From Streptomyces rimosus subsp. rimosus (GTDB lineage Bacteria > Actinomycetota > Actinomycetes > Streptomycetales > Streptomycetaceae), in NCBI RefSeq assembly GCF_000720725.1, contig NZ_JOCQ01000045.1:1-64000 (forward strand): a stretch of 64,000 nt of DNA, given 5' to 3'. The notes beneath the pieces are model-generated. The model was not told the origin of the DNA and made no database searches. It saw nothing but the letters and a program-made list of their open reading frames with translations. The position numbers were made by a program, and so were the translations under genes. Below are positions 17,094-25,497 of the stretch, piece by piece (the first letter of the stretch is position 1; every line of letters begins with the position of its first letter).

Positions 17094-18506
17094 TCAGTAG
17101 GCGCGCGCCACGACGGCGACGTTGCCCGGCTGGTCGTCGCTCTCGGGGACCGAGCCGTCCGCGGCGACCAGGCACCGTACGGACACGCCCCGCTCGGCCA
17201 GCTTCGCTTCGCCTTCCGGGCCCAGTGCGGACCAGGGAATGCGCGCCCAGCCGGTGCGTGCCGCCTCCACGGCCTCCTCGACCGTGGCCACCTCGGCGGT
17301 GCGTTCCTCGCGGCGCGCGCGGGACTGCTTGAGCAGCAGCGCCTGCTCGGCCTCAAGCACCTCGGGCAGGAGCACGGGCAGCGCCTCGATCGCGGTCGGC
17401 TCCTTGCTTCCCCCGGCGCGGCGGACCAGTACGGCGGTGCCGTTCTCCAGGTCGCGCGGTCCGACCTCGATCCGTACAGGCACGCCTTTGAGTTCCCAGT
17501 TGACCGCGCGGCGGCCGAACGGCGTGTCGGTGCGGTCGTCGACGTGGACGCGGACCCCCGCGGCCTTCAGCCGCTCGCCGATCCGGCGCACCTCGGCCAG
17601 GACCTGTTCGTCGTCCCTGATGGCGACGACCACCGCCTGCACCGCGGCCAGGCGCGGCGGGACGCGCAGGCCGTCGTCGTCCCCGTGCGCCATCACCAGC
17701 GCGCCGACCATCCGTGTCGTGGAGCCCCAGGAGGTCTGCCAGACGTACTCCTGCCGCCCCTCACGCGTGAGGAACCGCGTGCCGAAGGCCTTGGCGAAGT
17801 TCTGGCCGAGTTCGTGGCTGGTGGCGAGCTGGAGGGCTTTTCCGTCACCCATCATGCCTTCCAGGGTGAGCGTGTTGACCGCGCCGGCGAAGCGCTCCCG
17901 GGCCGTCTTGCGTCCCGGTACGGCGTCCATGGCCAGGACGTTCTCCATGAAGTCGGCATACACGTTCCGGTGGATGTGCGCGGCGTAGTCCCGGGCGTCC
18001 TCATAGGTGGCGTGCGCGGTGTGGCCCTCCTGCCACAGGAACTCCGTCGTGCGCAGGAACACCCGGGGCCGCAGTTCCCAGCGCACCACGTTCGCCCACT
18101 GGTTGATCAGCAGGGGCAGGTCGCGGTGGCTCTGCACCCATCGGGAGAAGGAGTCGTTGACGATCGTCTCGGAGGTGGGCCGCACGACGACGGGCTCCTC
18201 CAGCTCCTTGCCGCCGGCGTGGGTGACGACGGCCAGCTCGGGCGCGAAGCCCTCGACGTGTTCGGCCTCCTTCGTCAGGTAGGACTGCGGGATGAGAAGC
18301 GGGAAGTACGCGTTCCGGGCGCCCGCTTCCTTGATCCGGGCGTCCATCTCCTGCTGCATCCGCTCCCACAGGCCGTAGCCGTACGGTCGGACGACCATGG
18401 TGCCGCGCACCGGGCCGTTGTCGGCCAGCTCCGCCTTGGTGATCAGCTCCTGGTACCAGCGGGGGAAGTCGTCCGCCCGGGGCGTGAGAACGGGTGCTTT
18501 CGCCAT
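17094..18506 (-). CDS. proS: prolyl-tRNA synthetase, archaeal/eukaryal type
   Basis: This 470-residue class II synthetase charges tRNA-Pro with proline. Motif 2 (VVRWELRPRVFLRTTEFLWQ), the substrate loop VRPTSETI and motif 3 region LVMAHGDDDGLRVPPRLA are clear. It lacks the large insertion editing domain of the usual bacterial ProS. It has the archaeal/eukaryal-style C-terminal extension after the anticodon-binding domain, ending in Tyr (VVARAY). Bacteria with this type may have it as their only ProS or as a second copy; I cannot see the rest of the genome. It stands as a single gene, converging with glpK. Confidence 0.92.
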   Translation of the reverse strand: MAKAPVLTPRADDFPRWYQELITKAELADNGPVRGTMVVRPYGYGLWERMQQEMDARIKEAGARNAYFPLLIPQSYLTKEAEHVEGFAPELAVVTHAGGKELEEPVVVRPTSETIVNDSFSRWVQSHRDLPLLINQWANVVRWELRPRVFLRTTEFLWQEGHTAHATYEDARDYAAHIHRNVYADFMENVLAMDAVPGRKTARERFAGAVNTLTLEGMMGDGKALQLATSHELGQNFAKAFGTRFLTREGRQEYVWQTSWGSTTRMVGALVMAHGDDDGLRVPPRLAAVQAVVVAIRDDEQVLAEVRRIGERLKAAGVRVHVDDRTDTPFGRRAVNWELKGVPVRIEVGPRDLENGTAVLVRRAGGSKEPTAIEALPVLLPEVLEAEQALLLKQSRARREERTAEVATVEEAVEAARTGWARIPWSALGPEGEAKLAERGVSVRCLVAADGSVPESDDQPGNVAVVARAY

Positions 18507-18600
18507 GGCGCGCAGGGTAGGGCGCGGGACGGTTCGGCTGCGACCGGATTACGTCCGGCCGGGAGTCCCCGGATCACCGGGCGGCGGGCCACGCAGGCGT

Positions 18601-18637
18601 ACGGCCCGCGACCCCGGGCGGCGGGGTCACGGGCCGT
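18601..18637 (-). terminator. terminator after the conservon
   Basis: Arms ACGGCCCG-c-GACCCC and GGGGTC-a-CGGGCCGT pair over 14 bases with one mismatch, just past the cvnD stop on the minus strand. Confidence 0.65.
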
Positions 18638-18657
18638 GCCCGCGTGCGGCGGCCGCG

Positions 18658-19269
18658 CTACGGAAGGGCCGGCTCGCGTTGGCGGGTGGTGAGGTGCATC
18701 GCGTGTTCCACCACGGCGATCAGTACGTCGCGGACGGAGTCCTTCGCCCGGGCGTCGCAGAGCATCACCGGTACCTCGGCGTCCAGGTCGAGCGCTTCGC
18801 GCACCGTTTCCGCGGGGTAGCGTTCGGCGCCGTCGAAGCAGTTGACGGCGACCATGAACGCGATGCCGCGGCGTTCGAAGTAGTCGATGGCGGCGAAGGA
18901 GTCGGCCAGGCGGCGGGTGTCGGCCAGCACGACCGCGCCGAGCGCGCCGCGGGCCAGCTCGTCCCACAGGAACCAGAAGCGGTCCTGGCCCGGCGTGCCG
19001 AACAGGTAGAGCACCAGGTCCTCGCGGAGCGTGATGCGTCCGAAGTCCATGGCGACGGTGGTGGTCCGCTTGCCCTCCACGCCCACCAGGTCGTCGACCG
19101 GGCGGCCCGCCTCGGTCAGCCGTTCCTCGGTGCGCAGCGGCTTGATCTCACTGACCGCGCCCACCGCGGTCGTCTTGCCCACCCCGAAGCCGCCCGCCAC
19201 CAGGATCTTGAGGGTGACGGGGTCGGGGGCGTCGTGCTTGCGGCGTCGTTCAGAGCGCCCGAAGACCAT
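18658..19269 (-). CDS. cvnD: conservon GTPase CvnD
   Basis: This 203-residue small Ras-like GTPase is the last member of an actinomycete conservon. The P-loop is GGFGVGKTT and the switch II region reads FGTPGQDRFWFLWDEL. The usual NKxD base-recognition motif is replaced by NCFDG, which is common in this family. With CvnA-C it is thought to form a membrane-associated signalling complex resembling a G-protein system, affecting development or secondary metabolism. The ATG has GGGAGAA upstream. A 120-base gap separates it from cvnC, longer than usual within conservons. The cytochrome P450 (cvnE) found in some conservons is absent. Confidence 0.9.
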   Translation of the reverse strand: MVFGRSERRRKHDAPDPVTLKILVAGGFGVGKTTAVGAVSEIKPLRTEERLTEAGRPVDDLVGVEGKRTTTVAMDFGRITLREDLVLYLFGTPGQDRFWFLWDELARGALGAVVLADTRRLADSFAAIDYFERRGIAFMVAVNCFDGAERYPAETVREALDLDAEVPVMLCDARAKDSVRDVLIAVVEHAMHLTTRQREPALP

Positions 19270-19389
19270 GGCCGTCTTCTCCCGGTTCGCCGCTGGTGCT
19301 GATCTGTCGCATTGTTCGGTCCTTGCCGTTCGTGGGTCCGTGCGGCCCGCCCGTGGCCGGGCCGGCGGCGCGTCCGCCGCCGGGTGCCG

Positions 19390-19800
19390 TCACAGCGCCC
19401 GCAGTCCGTCGATCACCTCGCGCAGGATCTTCTCGTCGGGCAGCTCGGCCGGTGGCACGGGCCGGCTCACATGGACCAGCTCCGCGTCCAGCAGATCGCC
19501 GATGAGCACCCGTACGACGCCGAGCGGCAGGTCGAGTTCGGCGGCCAGCTCCGCGACGGACAGCGGCGCGTCGCGGCACAGGCCGACGATGTCCACGTGC
19601 TCCGGCGACAGGGTCTGGTCGTCGAGGGGCTCCTCCTGCCGGTCCTCGGCGATCACCAGCGCGATCAGGTCGAGCCGCTCCTCGGCCTCGGTGCTGGTCC
19701 GCCCGCGGGTCATCGCGTAGGGGCGCACCACCGGGCCCGCGTCGTCGTCGTACCAACTGGTGTCCGGCCGCCCGGTCCGGGCCGGGCCGTCCGTGGTCAT
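19390..19800 (-). CDS. cvnC: conservon DUF742 protein CvnC
   Basis: This 136-residue DUF742 protein contains a predicted winged-helix region (LSVAELAAELDLPLGVVRVLIGDL, about 75-100). It is the third gene of the conservon, 26 bases after cvnB. DUF742 proteins are thought to bridge the roadblock protein and the GTPase. The N-terminus is acidic and probably disordered. RPYAMTRGRT near residue 27 is a recurring family signature. Confidence 0.88.
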   Translation of the reverse strand: MTTDGPARTGRPDTSWYDDDAGPVVRPYAMTRGRTSTEAEERLDLIALVIAEDRQEEPLDDQTLSPEHVDIVGLCRDAPLSVAELAAELDLPLGVVRVLIGDLLDAELVHVSRPVPPAELPDEKILREVIDGLRAL

Positions 19801-19826
19801 GGCGTCACCGTGCCGTCATCCTCCGG

Positions 19827-20279
19827 TCAGCCGCCGGCGGGCTGCCCGGCCCGGGGCGCGGTGCCCAGGTGGGCGCCCACCCGCTTGACGAGCAGCGTCA
19901 TCTCGTACGCGACGAGCCCCACGTCCGAGTCGGCGTCGGCGAGGACGGCCAGACAGCTGCCGTCGCCCGCCGCGCTGACGAACAGGAACGCTTCCTCCAG
20001 TTCGACCAGCGTCTGCCGCACCCGGCCCGCCTCGAAGTGCCGGCCCACGCCCTTGGCGAGGCTGTGGAAGCCGGAGGCGACCGCCGCGAGGTGTTCGGCG
20101 TCCTCCCGCGTGAGGTCCTGGGACGCGCCGGTGGCCAGGCCGTCGCTGGAGAGGATGAGCGCCTTGCGGATGCTGCCCACCCGGTCGACCAGTTCGTCGA
20201 GGAGCCAGTTCAGCTCGCCCGACCCCTGCGGGCCGCCCTTCGACTCGGCACTGGCCGCTGCTGCCTTCGGTGCGGTCAT
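19827..20279 (-). CDS. cvnB: conservon roadblock/LC7 protein CvnB
   Basis: This 150-residue protein has a roadblock/LC7 fold, which acts in bacteria as a GTPase-interacting or activating module. The core LNWLLDELVDRVGSIRKALI through the two helices and sheet to VAYEMTLLVKRVG is typical. The ATG at 20279 overlaps the cvnA stop by four bases (ATGA), giving translational coupling. The next gene follows within 26 bases. Confidence 0.92.
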   Translation of the reverse strand: MTAPKAAAASAESKGGPQGSGELNWLLDELVDRVGSIRKALILSSDGLATGASQDLTREDAEHLAAVASGFHSLAKGVGRHFEAGRVRQTLVELEEAFLFVSAAGDGSCLAVLADADSDVGLVAYEMTLLVKRVGAHLGTAPRAGQPAGG

Positions 20280-23029
20280 CGACCGTCCCCTCCCGATGTG
20301 GTTCCTGGTGCTGTGCCCGGGCTGCCGTCCCGCCCGTCGTCCTCGCCGTTGTCGCGCCGGCCGCGCTGCCAGCCGCGCTGGAGCGAGGCCATCCGGGCGC
20401 GCACGTCCTCGGCGTCCCGGTCGTCGGCGGGGCCGGCCGGCCCGCCGGGCTCGTCCTGTGCGACGGGCTCCGCCTTGAGCTGGGGGGCGAGGCTGGCCTG
20501 CCGTACGCGGCGGGGCAGTCCGCCCGCCGTCGTCGCGGGCGGGCCGGCCGGGGCGCGGCCCGCGTCCGTCGTCGTACCGGTGTCCATGTCCGCATCCGTG
20601 TCGCCGTCGGTTTCCGCGTCGGAGCGTACGTCGGCACGTGCTGTCGCGTCGACCGGCCTGCCATGGTCGGAGACCAGCACGGGCGGGCGGTGGCGGCGCG
20701 GCAGCGGCGCGGGTCCGTCGCCGGCCGGTGCCTGGTCGCGGGTCTGCTGGTGCTGTTCCGGGGCGCCGGGGGACGGTACGGGGGCGACCGGCGCGGGGCC
20801 GTCGCGGCGGGGCCGGCCCGTGCCGCTGTCGGCGCCCGGTTCGCGGTCGGTGCCGCGTGCGGTGCCACGCAGGCTCCGCCGGCCGGTCCGGCCGCGGAAG
20901 ACGCTGTCCTCGTCGGTGGCATCGGAGTCCGTCCGCTGTACGCGCTCGGCGGAGGGCAGCGGAGGCTCCAGTTCGACGGGCCCGTCGATGACCCCCGGAA
21001 GGCGGCCGTCCGGTTCGGGCAGCGGCACGGGCACCTGGGCCAGCGCGGCCAGCTTGCCGCCGGGCGCCTCGATCTCCCCGGTGCGGCGGCCGTCGATGCG
21101 CCGGCTGCCGGTGTCCTGGCCGTCCTCGCGCTCGCCCTCGGTCAGCAGGCCGGAGGGGATGAAGACGACGGCGGTGGTGCCGCCGTACGGGGAGGGCTGG
21201 AGCGAGACCCGCACGCCCTGGCGCTGGGCGAGGCGGCTGACCACGAACAGGCCGAGCCGGTCGGTGTCGGACAGCTCGAACTCGGGGGTCTCGGCGAGCC
21301 GCAGGTTGGCGTCGAGCAGGATGTCGGGGGCCATGCCCAGGCCCCGGTCGTGGATCTCCAGGGTGAAGCCGTTGGAGACCCGCTCGCCGACCACCTGGAC
21401 CGCGGTGTGCGGGGGCGAGAAGACGGTGGCGTTCTCCAGGAGTTCGGCGATCAGGTGGGTGAGGTCGGAGACGGCGGGGCCCTGGACGGCCAGCCGCGGC
21501 AGCCGGCGCACCTCGATGCGCTCGTAGTCCTCGACCTCGGCGACCGCGGCCCGCACCACGTCCATGAGCTGGATGGGCTTGCGCCACTGCCGTGAGGGGG
21601 CGGCGCCGGAGAGGATCACCAGGCCCTCGGCGTGCCGGCGCATGCGGGTGGTGAGGTGGTCCAGGCGGAACAGGTCGGCCAGCTCGTCGGCGTTCTCGGT
21701 ACGCCGTTCCATGGCGTCCAGCAGGGTCAGCTGGCGGTGCAGCAGGACCTGGCTGCGGCGGGCGAGGTTGACGAAGACCTCGGAGACGCCGCGGCGCATG
21801 TCGGCCTGTTTGACGGCGGCCTCGACGGCGGCCCGCTGCAGGGTGTTGAGCGCCTGGCCGACCTGCTCGGTCTCGCTCTGGCCGAACTCCAGGCGCGGCG
21901 CCTCGGTCTCCACGTCGACCTGTTCGCCCGCGGCCAGGCGGCGCATGACGCTGGGCAGCCGGACGCCGGAGACCTCGTGGGCGGCCTTGCGCAGCCGGAT
22001 CAGGTCGCGGACGTGCTTGCTGCCGATGCGGACGGAGACGATGACCGAGACCAGCAGGGCGACGAAGCCGAGGACGCCCGCGATGCCGGCCTTGAGCAGC
22101 ACGCCCGTGGCGACCGGCTCGACGCGTTCCTTGTAGCGGTCGCCGGCCTCCCGGCCCATGCGCTGGAGGTCGCCGAGGACCTTGCCCGCGGCGGCGTCCC
22201 AGCGTTCGGCGTTGACGGCGCGGGCGGCGGCGGTCGGTCCGGCAGCGATGACGCGGTCCTCGTAGGAGGTCAGTTCGGCGCCGGGCGCGGAGCGCCAGTA
22301 GTCGGCGAAGGTGCTGCGCTCCTCGCCGGGCAGCAGGGGCAGGCTGGTGTCGTAGAGCACGCGGCGCTCGGCGACCCGGTCGGAGAAGGCGCGCAGGTCC
22401 TTCTTGTCCATGGTGCCGGAGACGATCGCCGCGGACATCAGCGCGTCCTCGCGGGCGACCGCCTCGCGGGCGCGGGTGACGTTGACCAGGGCGCGGCCCT
22501 GCTTGTCCATCTCCACGTTCTCCAGCGCGTGCAGCGCCGCGAGGAATTCGTAGTTGGGGTCGACGAGGTCGTTGTACGCCTCGAACGCCGCGTCGCGGGA
22601 GATGGTGTTGTCCTCGATCTGGGCGCGCAGCGGGGACAGCCGGTTCAGGCTGCGGACGATGTCGTCCATCCGGGCGCCGGCGATGCCGTCGAGGTCGTCG
22701 CGCACGTCCGGGTTGTCGGCGTTGTCGCGCAGCTTGGCGACGACCTTGTCGGTCTCGCGGGTGCGCTCGCGCAGGGCGGCCGCGGAGTTGGCCCCGCGCC
22801 GGTCGGCCAGGTAGAGCAGGCTCTGCCGGCGCTCCCGCTGGAGTGCCTGGACGGCGTCCTCGGCCGGGTAGCCGAGTTTGGCGACGACGTTGCCCACGCC
22901 GAGCAGCTGGTCGGCCTCGCGCCCGGTCAGATACGTGGCGAAGGCCCACATCGCCGTGAGGGACACCAGCGGCACCAACAGCAGCGCTGCGATCTTCCGA
23001 GTGATCGTCTTCCCTCGAAAGCTGCGCAT
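20276..23029 (-). CDS. cvnA: conservon sensor histidine-kinase-like protein CvnA
   Basis: This 917-residue membrane protein starts the conservon. Transmembrane segments are at about 12-34 and 310-334. They flank an extracytoplasmic helical sensing domain of nitrate/nitrite-sensor (NIT) type, with ERRQSLLYLADRRG near 66-79. A HAMP-like linker follows, then an HATPase domain with N-box LIAELLENATVFSPP and G-box EIHDRGLGM. The phospho-accepting helix is not a standard HisKA, so kinase activity is uncertain. The last 220 residues are acidic, Pro/Gly-rich and probably disordered. ATG 23029 is preceded by GGGGAGG. It overlaps cvnB by four bases. Confidence 0.9.
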   Translation of the reverse strand: MRSFRGKTITRKIAALLLVPLVSLTAMWAFATYLTGREADQLLGVGNVVAKLGYPAEDAVQALQRERRQSLLYLADRRGANSAAALRERTRETDKVVAKLRDNADNPDVRDDLDGIAGARMDDIVRSLNRLSPLRAQIEDNTISRDAAFEAYNDLVDPNYEFLAALHALENVEMDKQGRALVNVTRAREAVAREDALMSAAIVSGTMDKKDLRAFSDRVAERRVLYDTSLPLLPGEERSTFADYWRSAPGAELTSYEDRVIAAGPTAAARAVNAERWDAAAGKVLGDLQRMGREAGDRYKERVEPVATGVLLKAGIAGVLGFVALLVSVIVSVRIGSKHVRDLIRLRKAAHEVSGVRLPSVMRRLAAGEQVDVETEAPRLEFGQSETEQVGQALNTLQRAAVEAAVKQADMRRGVSEVFVNLARRSQVLLHRQLTLLDAMERRTENADELADLFRLDHLTTRMRRHAEGLVILSGAAPSRQWRKPIQLMDVVRAAVAEVEDYERIEVRRLPRLAVQGPAVSDLTHLIAELLENATVFSPPHTAVQVVGERVSNGFTLEIHDRGLGMAPDILLDANLRLAETPEFELSDTDRLGLFVVSRLAQRQGVRVSLQPSPYGGTTAVVFIPSGLLTEGEREDGQDTGSRRIDGRRTGEIEAPGGKLAALAQVPVPLPEPDGRLPGVIDGPVELEPPLPSAERVQRTDSDATDEDSVFRGRTGRRSLRGTARGTDREPGADSGTGRPRRDGPAPVAPVPSPGAPEQHQQTRDQAPAGDGPAPLPRRHRPPVLVSDHGRPVDATARADVRSDAETDGDTDADMDTGTTTDAGRAPAGPPATTAGGLPRRVRQASLAPQLKAEPVAQDEPGGPAGPADDRDAEDVRARMASLQRGWQRGRRDNGEDDGRDGSPGTAPGTTSGGDGR

Positions 23030-23437
23030 GGCCTCCCCTACGTCAACCCCGGCGCACGGGGATGGTGTTCCGTCAACAAACGGCGCGAGCCTACTACTGA
23101 CGAGGGACCTGACCGAAGTCTTGTCCGGACACCGGATCCGCAGGTCAGGGGCGGATCGTCCGCAGTTGTCGGCTGATTCCCGGACAACCCGCCCGCACAT
23201 GTGGCCTCGAACACCTCCCCCGCGCACGCGAGTGCGCCGGAGCGGTTGGCCGAAAATCTCTTGGGCCGGGAACCGGGCGGCCTTCCCGTTCGTGACCATG
23301 GTGGGTGGTGGTGTCGGCACGGGTGTGGCGCGGGCGCGCGGCCGGCAGACATGTGTCGGGTGGAAGCCGGGCAGGCACCTGGTGTGACAAGCGGGGACAT
23401 GCGGGTACATGCGGGTACGGGGAGAGTGACGCCGACG
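23030..23437. other. divergent intergenic region, cvnA / small membrane protein
   Basis: This 408-base gap holds the control regions of two divergent units. On the minus strand a TAGGCT box near 23090 could be a -10 for cvnA, without a good -35. I found no hairpin, RNA gene or small ORF with a clear ribosome site. Confidence 0.35.
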
Positions 23438-23851
23438 ATGGATCACGAGGACGGTGGCGCTTACCCGATCGGCAGGCGCCCGTTGTGGGTGGAGGAGCCG
23501 GCGGCAAGGCGCCGGATGCCCGATCCGGTCCGTACGGCCGCGGTGCGCGCCGTCATCATCGCGTCGGTGACCCTCATTCAGGCCATGGTGGCGTTCTTCT
23601 GCGCGATGGCCGGTGCCTGGTTCGCCTTCCCCGCGGTGCTCAGCACGGTCGCGAGTACGGTCGTGGCGACCTGGGCGGTGCTGGACGTGTGGGTCACACG
23701 CCAGGTGTGGGTCCAGCGCAACGGCGTCCGCTCGCAGCCGAGCAGTACGGCCAGGAGGCTGCGCCGGGAGCGCCGGCAGGCGCGGCGGGCGTCCCGGAAG
23801 GCCCACGATCCCCGGGAGGGCCCGTCGCGAGTCGGCGGCGCAGCCGCATGA
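23438..23851 (+). CDS. small membrane protein, two predicted TM helices
   Basis: I do not recognise a named family for this 137-residue protein. An acidic N-terminus is followed by two hydrophobic helices (about residues 38-65 and 68-90, including VIIASVTLIQAMVAFFCAMA), then a very basic tail (RRLRRERRQARRASRK) likely to face the cytoplasm. ATG 23438 is used, with GGGGAG about 13 bases upstream; GTG 23426 is too close to that site. Its last 158 bases overlap the convergent ferredoxin reductase gene. Being beside cvnA suggests, but does not show, a link with the conservon. Confidence 0.65.
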   Translation: MDHEDGGAYPIGRRPLWVEEPAARRRMPDPVRTAAVRAVIIASVTLIQAMVAFFCAMAGAWFAFPAVLSTVASTVVATWAVLDVWVTRQVWVQRNGVRSQPSSTARRLRRERRQARRASRKAHDPREGPSRVGGAAA

Positions 23852-24986
23852 ACGGCCGCGGGCGGTCGACGGCGAACGCCGCCGTGGTGCGCCCGTCCCG
23901 TTCGCAGACGGCCAGGAAGCTGCGCTCTCCGGGGTCGCCCTCGACGATGCGTACGGCGTCCCGCGGCCCGGGCCGGCCGGCGAGCTGAAGGCGTACGCCG
24001 TACTGGTCCGACCAGAAGTACGGCGGCGCCTCGTGCCGCGCGACGGTGCTGCCCGCGAGCAGGTTGCGCACGGCGGTGGCGGGCTGTTCGGTGGCGCCCG
24101 TCCAGTGTTCGGTGCGCACGCCCGCGCAGCGGGCCACATCGCCCGCGGCGACCACCTGCGGCACAGAGGTCATACCGCCCGCGTCGCACACCACCCCATC
24201 GTCCAGGGGCAGCCCGGATCCGGTCAGCCAGTCGGCGGCGGGGCGCACTCCGATCCCGACGATCACGAGGTCCGCGTCCAGCAGCCGCCCGTCGGCCAGT
24301 TCCACGGCCCGGACGCGGCCCGTGCCGTCGTCGCGCAGCCCGGCGACGCCGGTGCCGCACAGCAGCCGCACCCCGTGGCCGGCGTGCAGGTCCGCGCAGA
24401 TCCGCGCGAGGTCCGGGCCGAGCTGGGGCACCAGCGGCAGCGGCGCGGCCTCGACCACCGTCACCGGCAGGCCGAGCGCGGCGCAGGACGAGGCGGCCTC
24501 GGCGCCGATGAAGCCGCCGCCGATGACGACCACGCGGGGCGTGCCGTCGTGCAGGGCGGTGCGCAGCGCGTGGGCGTCGTCGTAGGTGCGCAGTACGTGC
24601 ACGCCCGCGAGCGGCGGCCCCGGCAGCGTGCGCGGGACGGCTCCGGTGGCGATGACGACGCCGTCGGTGCGCAGGGGGCGGACCGTACGGCCGTCGTCCA
24701 CCGTGACCGTGCGGGCCGCGGTGTCCAGTGCGGTGGCCCGGGTGCCGAGGTGCCATTCGGCGGCGAGGGCGTCCTCCTCGTCCTGGTCGCACAGCCGGAG
24801 GTCTTCCAACTCCATGGCTGCGGGCGGGCGTTGGGTGAGAAAGCTTTTGGACAGCGGCGGCCGGTCGTACGGGCGGTGGCGCTCGGCGCCGACGATGACC
24901 AGCCGGCCGTCGAACCCCTCGCCGCGCAGCGCCCGCGCCGCGTACAGCCCGGCCAGGGAGGCGCCGACGACGGTGACGGTCCTCAT
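23694..24986 (-). CDS. FAD-dependent ferredoxin reductase
   Basis: This 430-residue pyridine-nucleotide-disulfide-type reductase passes electrons from NAD(P)H through FAD to a ferredoxin. The FAD motif VVGASLAGLYAARALR is at the N-terminus, the NAD(P)H motif VVVIGGGFIGAEAA mid-protein, and the second FAD motif is VVAAGDVARC. It overlaps the Rieske ferredoxin gene by four bases (ATGA), so these are its natural partner genes. The family core ends near position 23840. The last ~48 residues, Pro/Ala/Gly-rich, are encoded opposite the small membrane gene and look like read-through after loss of an ancestral stop. With the Rieske oxygenase at 31.4 kb it probably supplies electrons for betaine demethylation. 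Confidence 0.88.
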   Translation of the reverse strand: MRTVTVVGASLAGLYAARALRGEGFDGRLVIVGAERHRPYDRPPLSKSFLTQRPPAAMELEDLRLCDQDEEDALAAEWHLGTRATALDTAARTVTVDDGRTVRPLRTDGVVIATGAVPRTLPGPPLAGVHVLRTYDDAHALRTALHDGTPRVVVIGGGFIGAEAASSCAALGLPVTVVEAAPLPLVPQLGPDLARICADLHAGHGVRLLCGTGVAGLRDDGTGRVRAVELADGRLLDADLVIVGIGVRPAADWLTGSGLPLDDGVVCDAGGMTSVPQVVAAGDVARCAGVRTEHWTGATEQPATAVRNLLAGSTVARHEAPPYFWSDQYGVRLQLAGRPGPRDAVRIVEGDPGERSFLAVCERDGRTTAAFAVDRPRPFMRLRRRLATGPPGDRGPSGTPAAPAGAPGAASWPYCSAASGRRCAGPTPGV

Positions 24987-25327
24987 GCGTAGGCGTCTTC
25001 CCGTACGGCGGTCCCCCGCGCGGCGGGCCGGACATGGATCATGCCGTCCGCCTCGGTGACCTCGTGGGTGCGCACGGGGCGGCGGGCCGGGAGGCAGCTG
25101 GGCCTGCCGGTACGCAGGTCGAACAGGGCGGCGTGCAGCGGGCATTCCACCTGGCAGCCCTCCACCCAGCCCTCGGAGAGCGAGGCGTCCTGGTGGCTGC
25201 ACCGGTCGTCGAGGGCGTAGAGGACGCCTTCGCTGCGGAAGACGGCAATGGCGGGTGTGGTGGCGTCGATCTCGATCCGTACGGCCCCGCCCTCGGGCAG
25301 GTCCTCGGTGCGGCAGACGGGAATCAT
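24983..25327 (-). CDS. Rieske [2Fe-2S] ferredoxin
   Basis: This 114-residue protein is a soluble Rieske ferredoxin. Cluster ligands Cys43 and His45 are in CSHQD, and Cys62 and His65 in CPLHAA. It is the usual electron carrier between a ferredoxin reductase and a Rieske oxygenase. GAGGGG lies before the ATG. The gene is divergent from the IclR regulator, with a 40-base dyad in its promoter region (25361-25400). The reductase follows with a four-base overlap. Pairing with the GbcA-like oxygenase at the far end of the locus is inferred from context. Confidence 0.9.
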   Translation of the reverse strand: MIPVCRTEDLPEGGAVRIEIDATTPAIAVFRSEGVLYALDDRCSHQDASLSEGWVEGCQVECPLHAALFDLRTGRPSCLPARRPVRTHEVTEADGMIHVRPAARGTAVREDAYA

Positions 25328-25360
25328 CTGGCCCCCTCAGCGCTGATCGGTATCATGGCG

Positions 25361-25400
25361 TTCTGAATAACGCATCGCGTAGCGCATTGCGCAACAGAAT
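25361..25400. promoter_or_regulatory. dyad, candidate IclR operator and Rieske promoter
   Basis: A 40-base imperfect dyad runs between TTCTG (25361) and AGAA (25399), with GCGCATTGCGC inside. On the minus strand TTGCGC-18-TTATTC within it could be the ferredoxin promoter. Its core GCGCTACG (minus strand) recurs in the dyad at 26409-26430. Confidence 0.5.
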
Positions 25401-25497
25401 CCAGTCCGGGGAGTGTGCCGTCAAGGGGCCGCCGACGCTTCTTGGCCGGGCCCCGCCGACGTGCCCCGCGGGGCCAACGGGTGGTGACGCCAGAACC

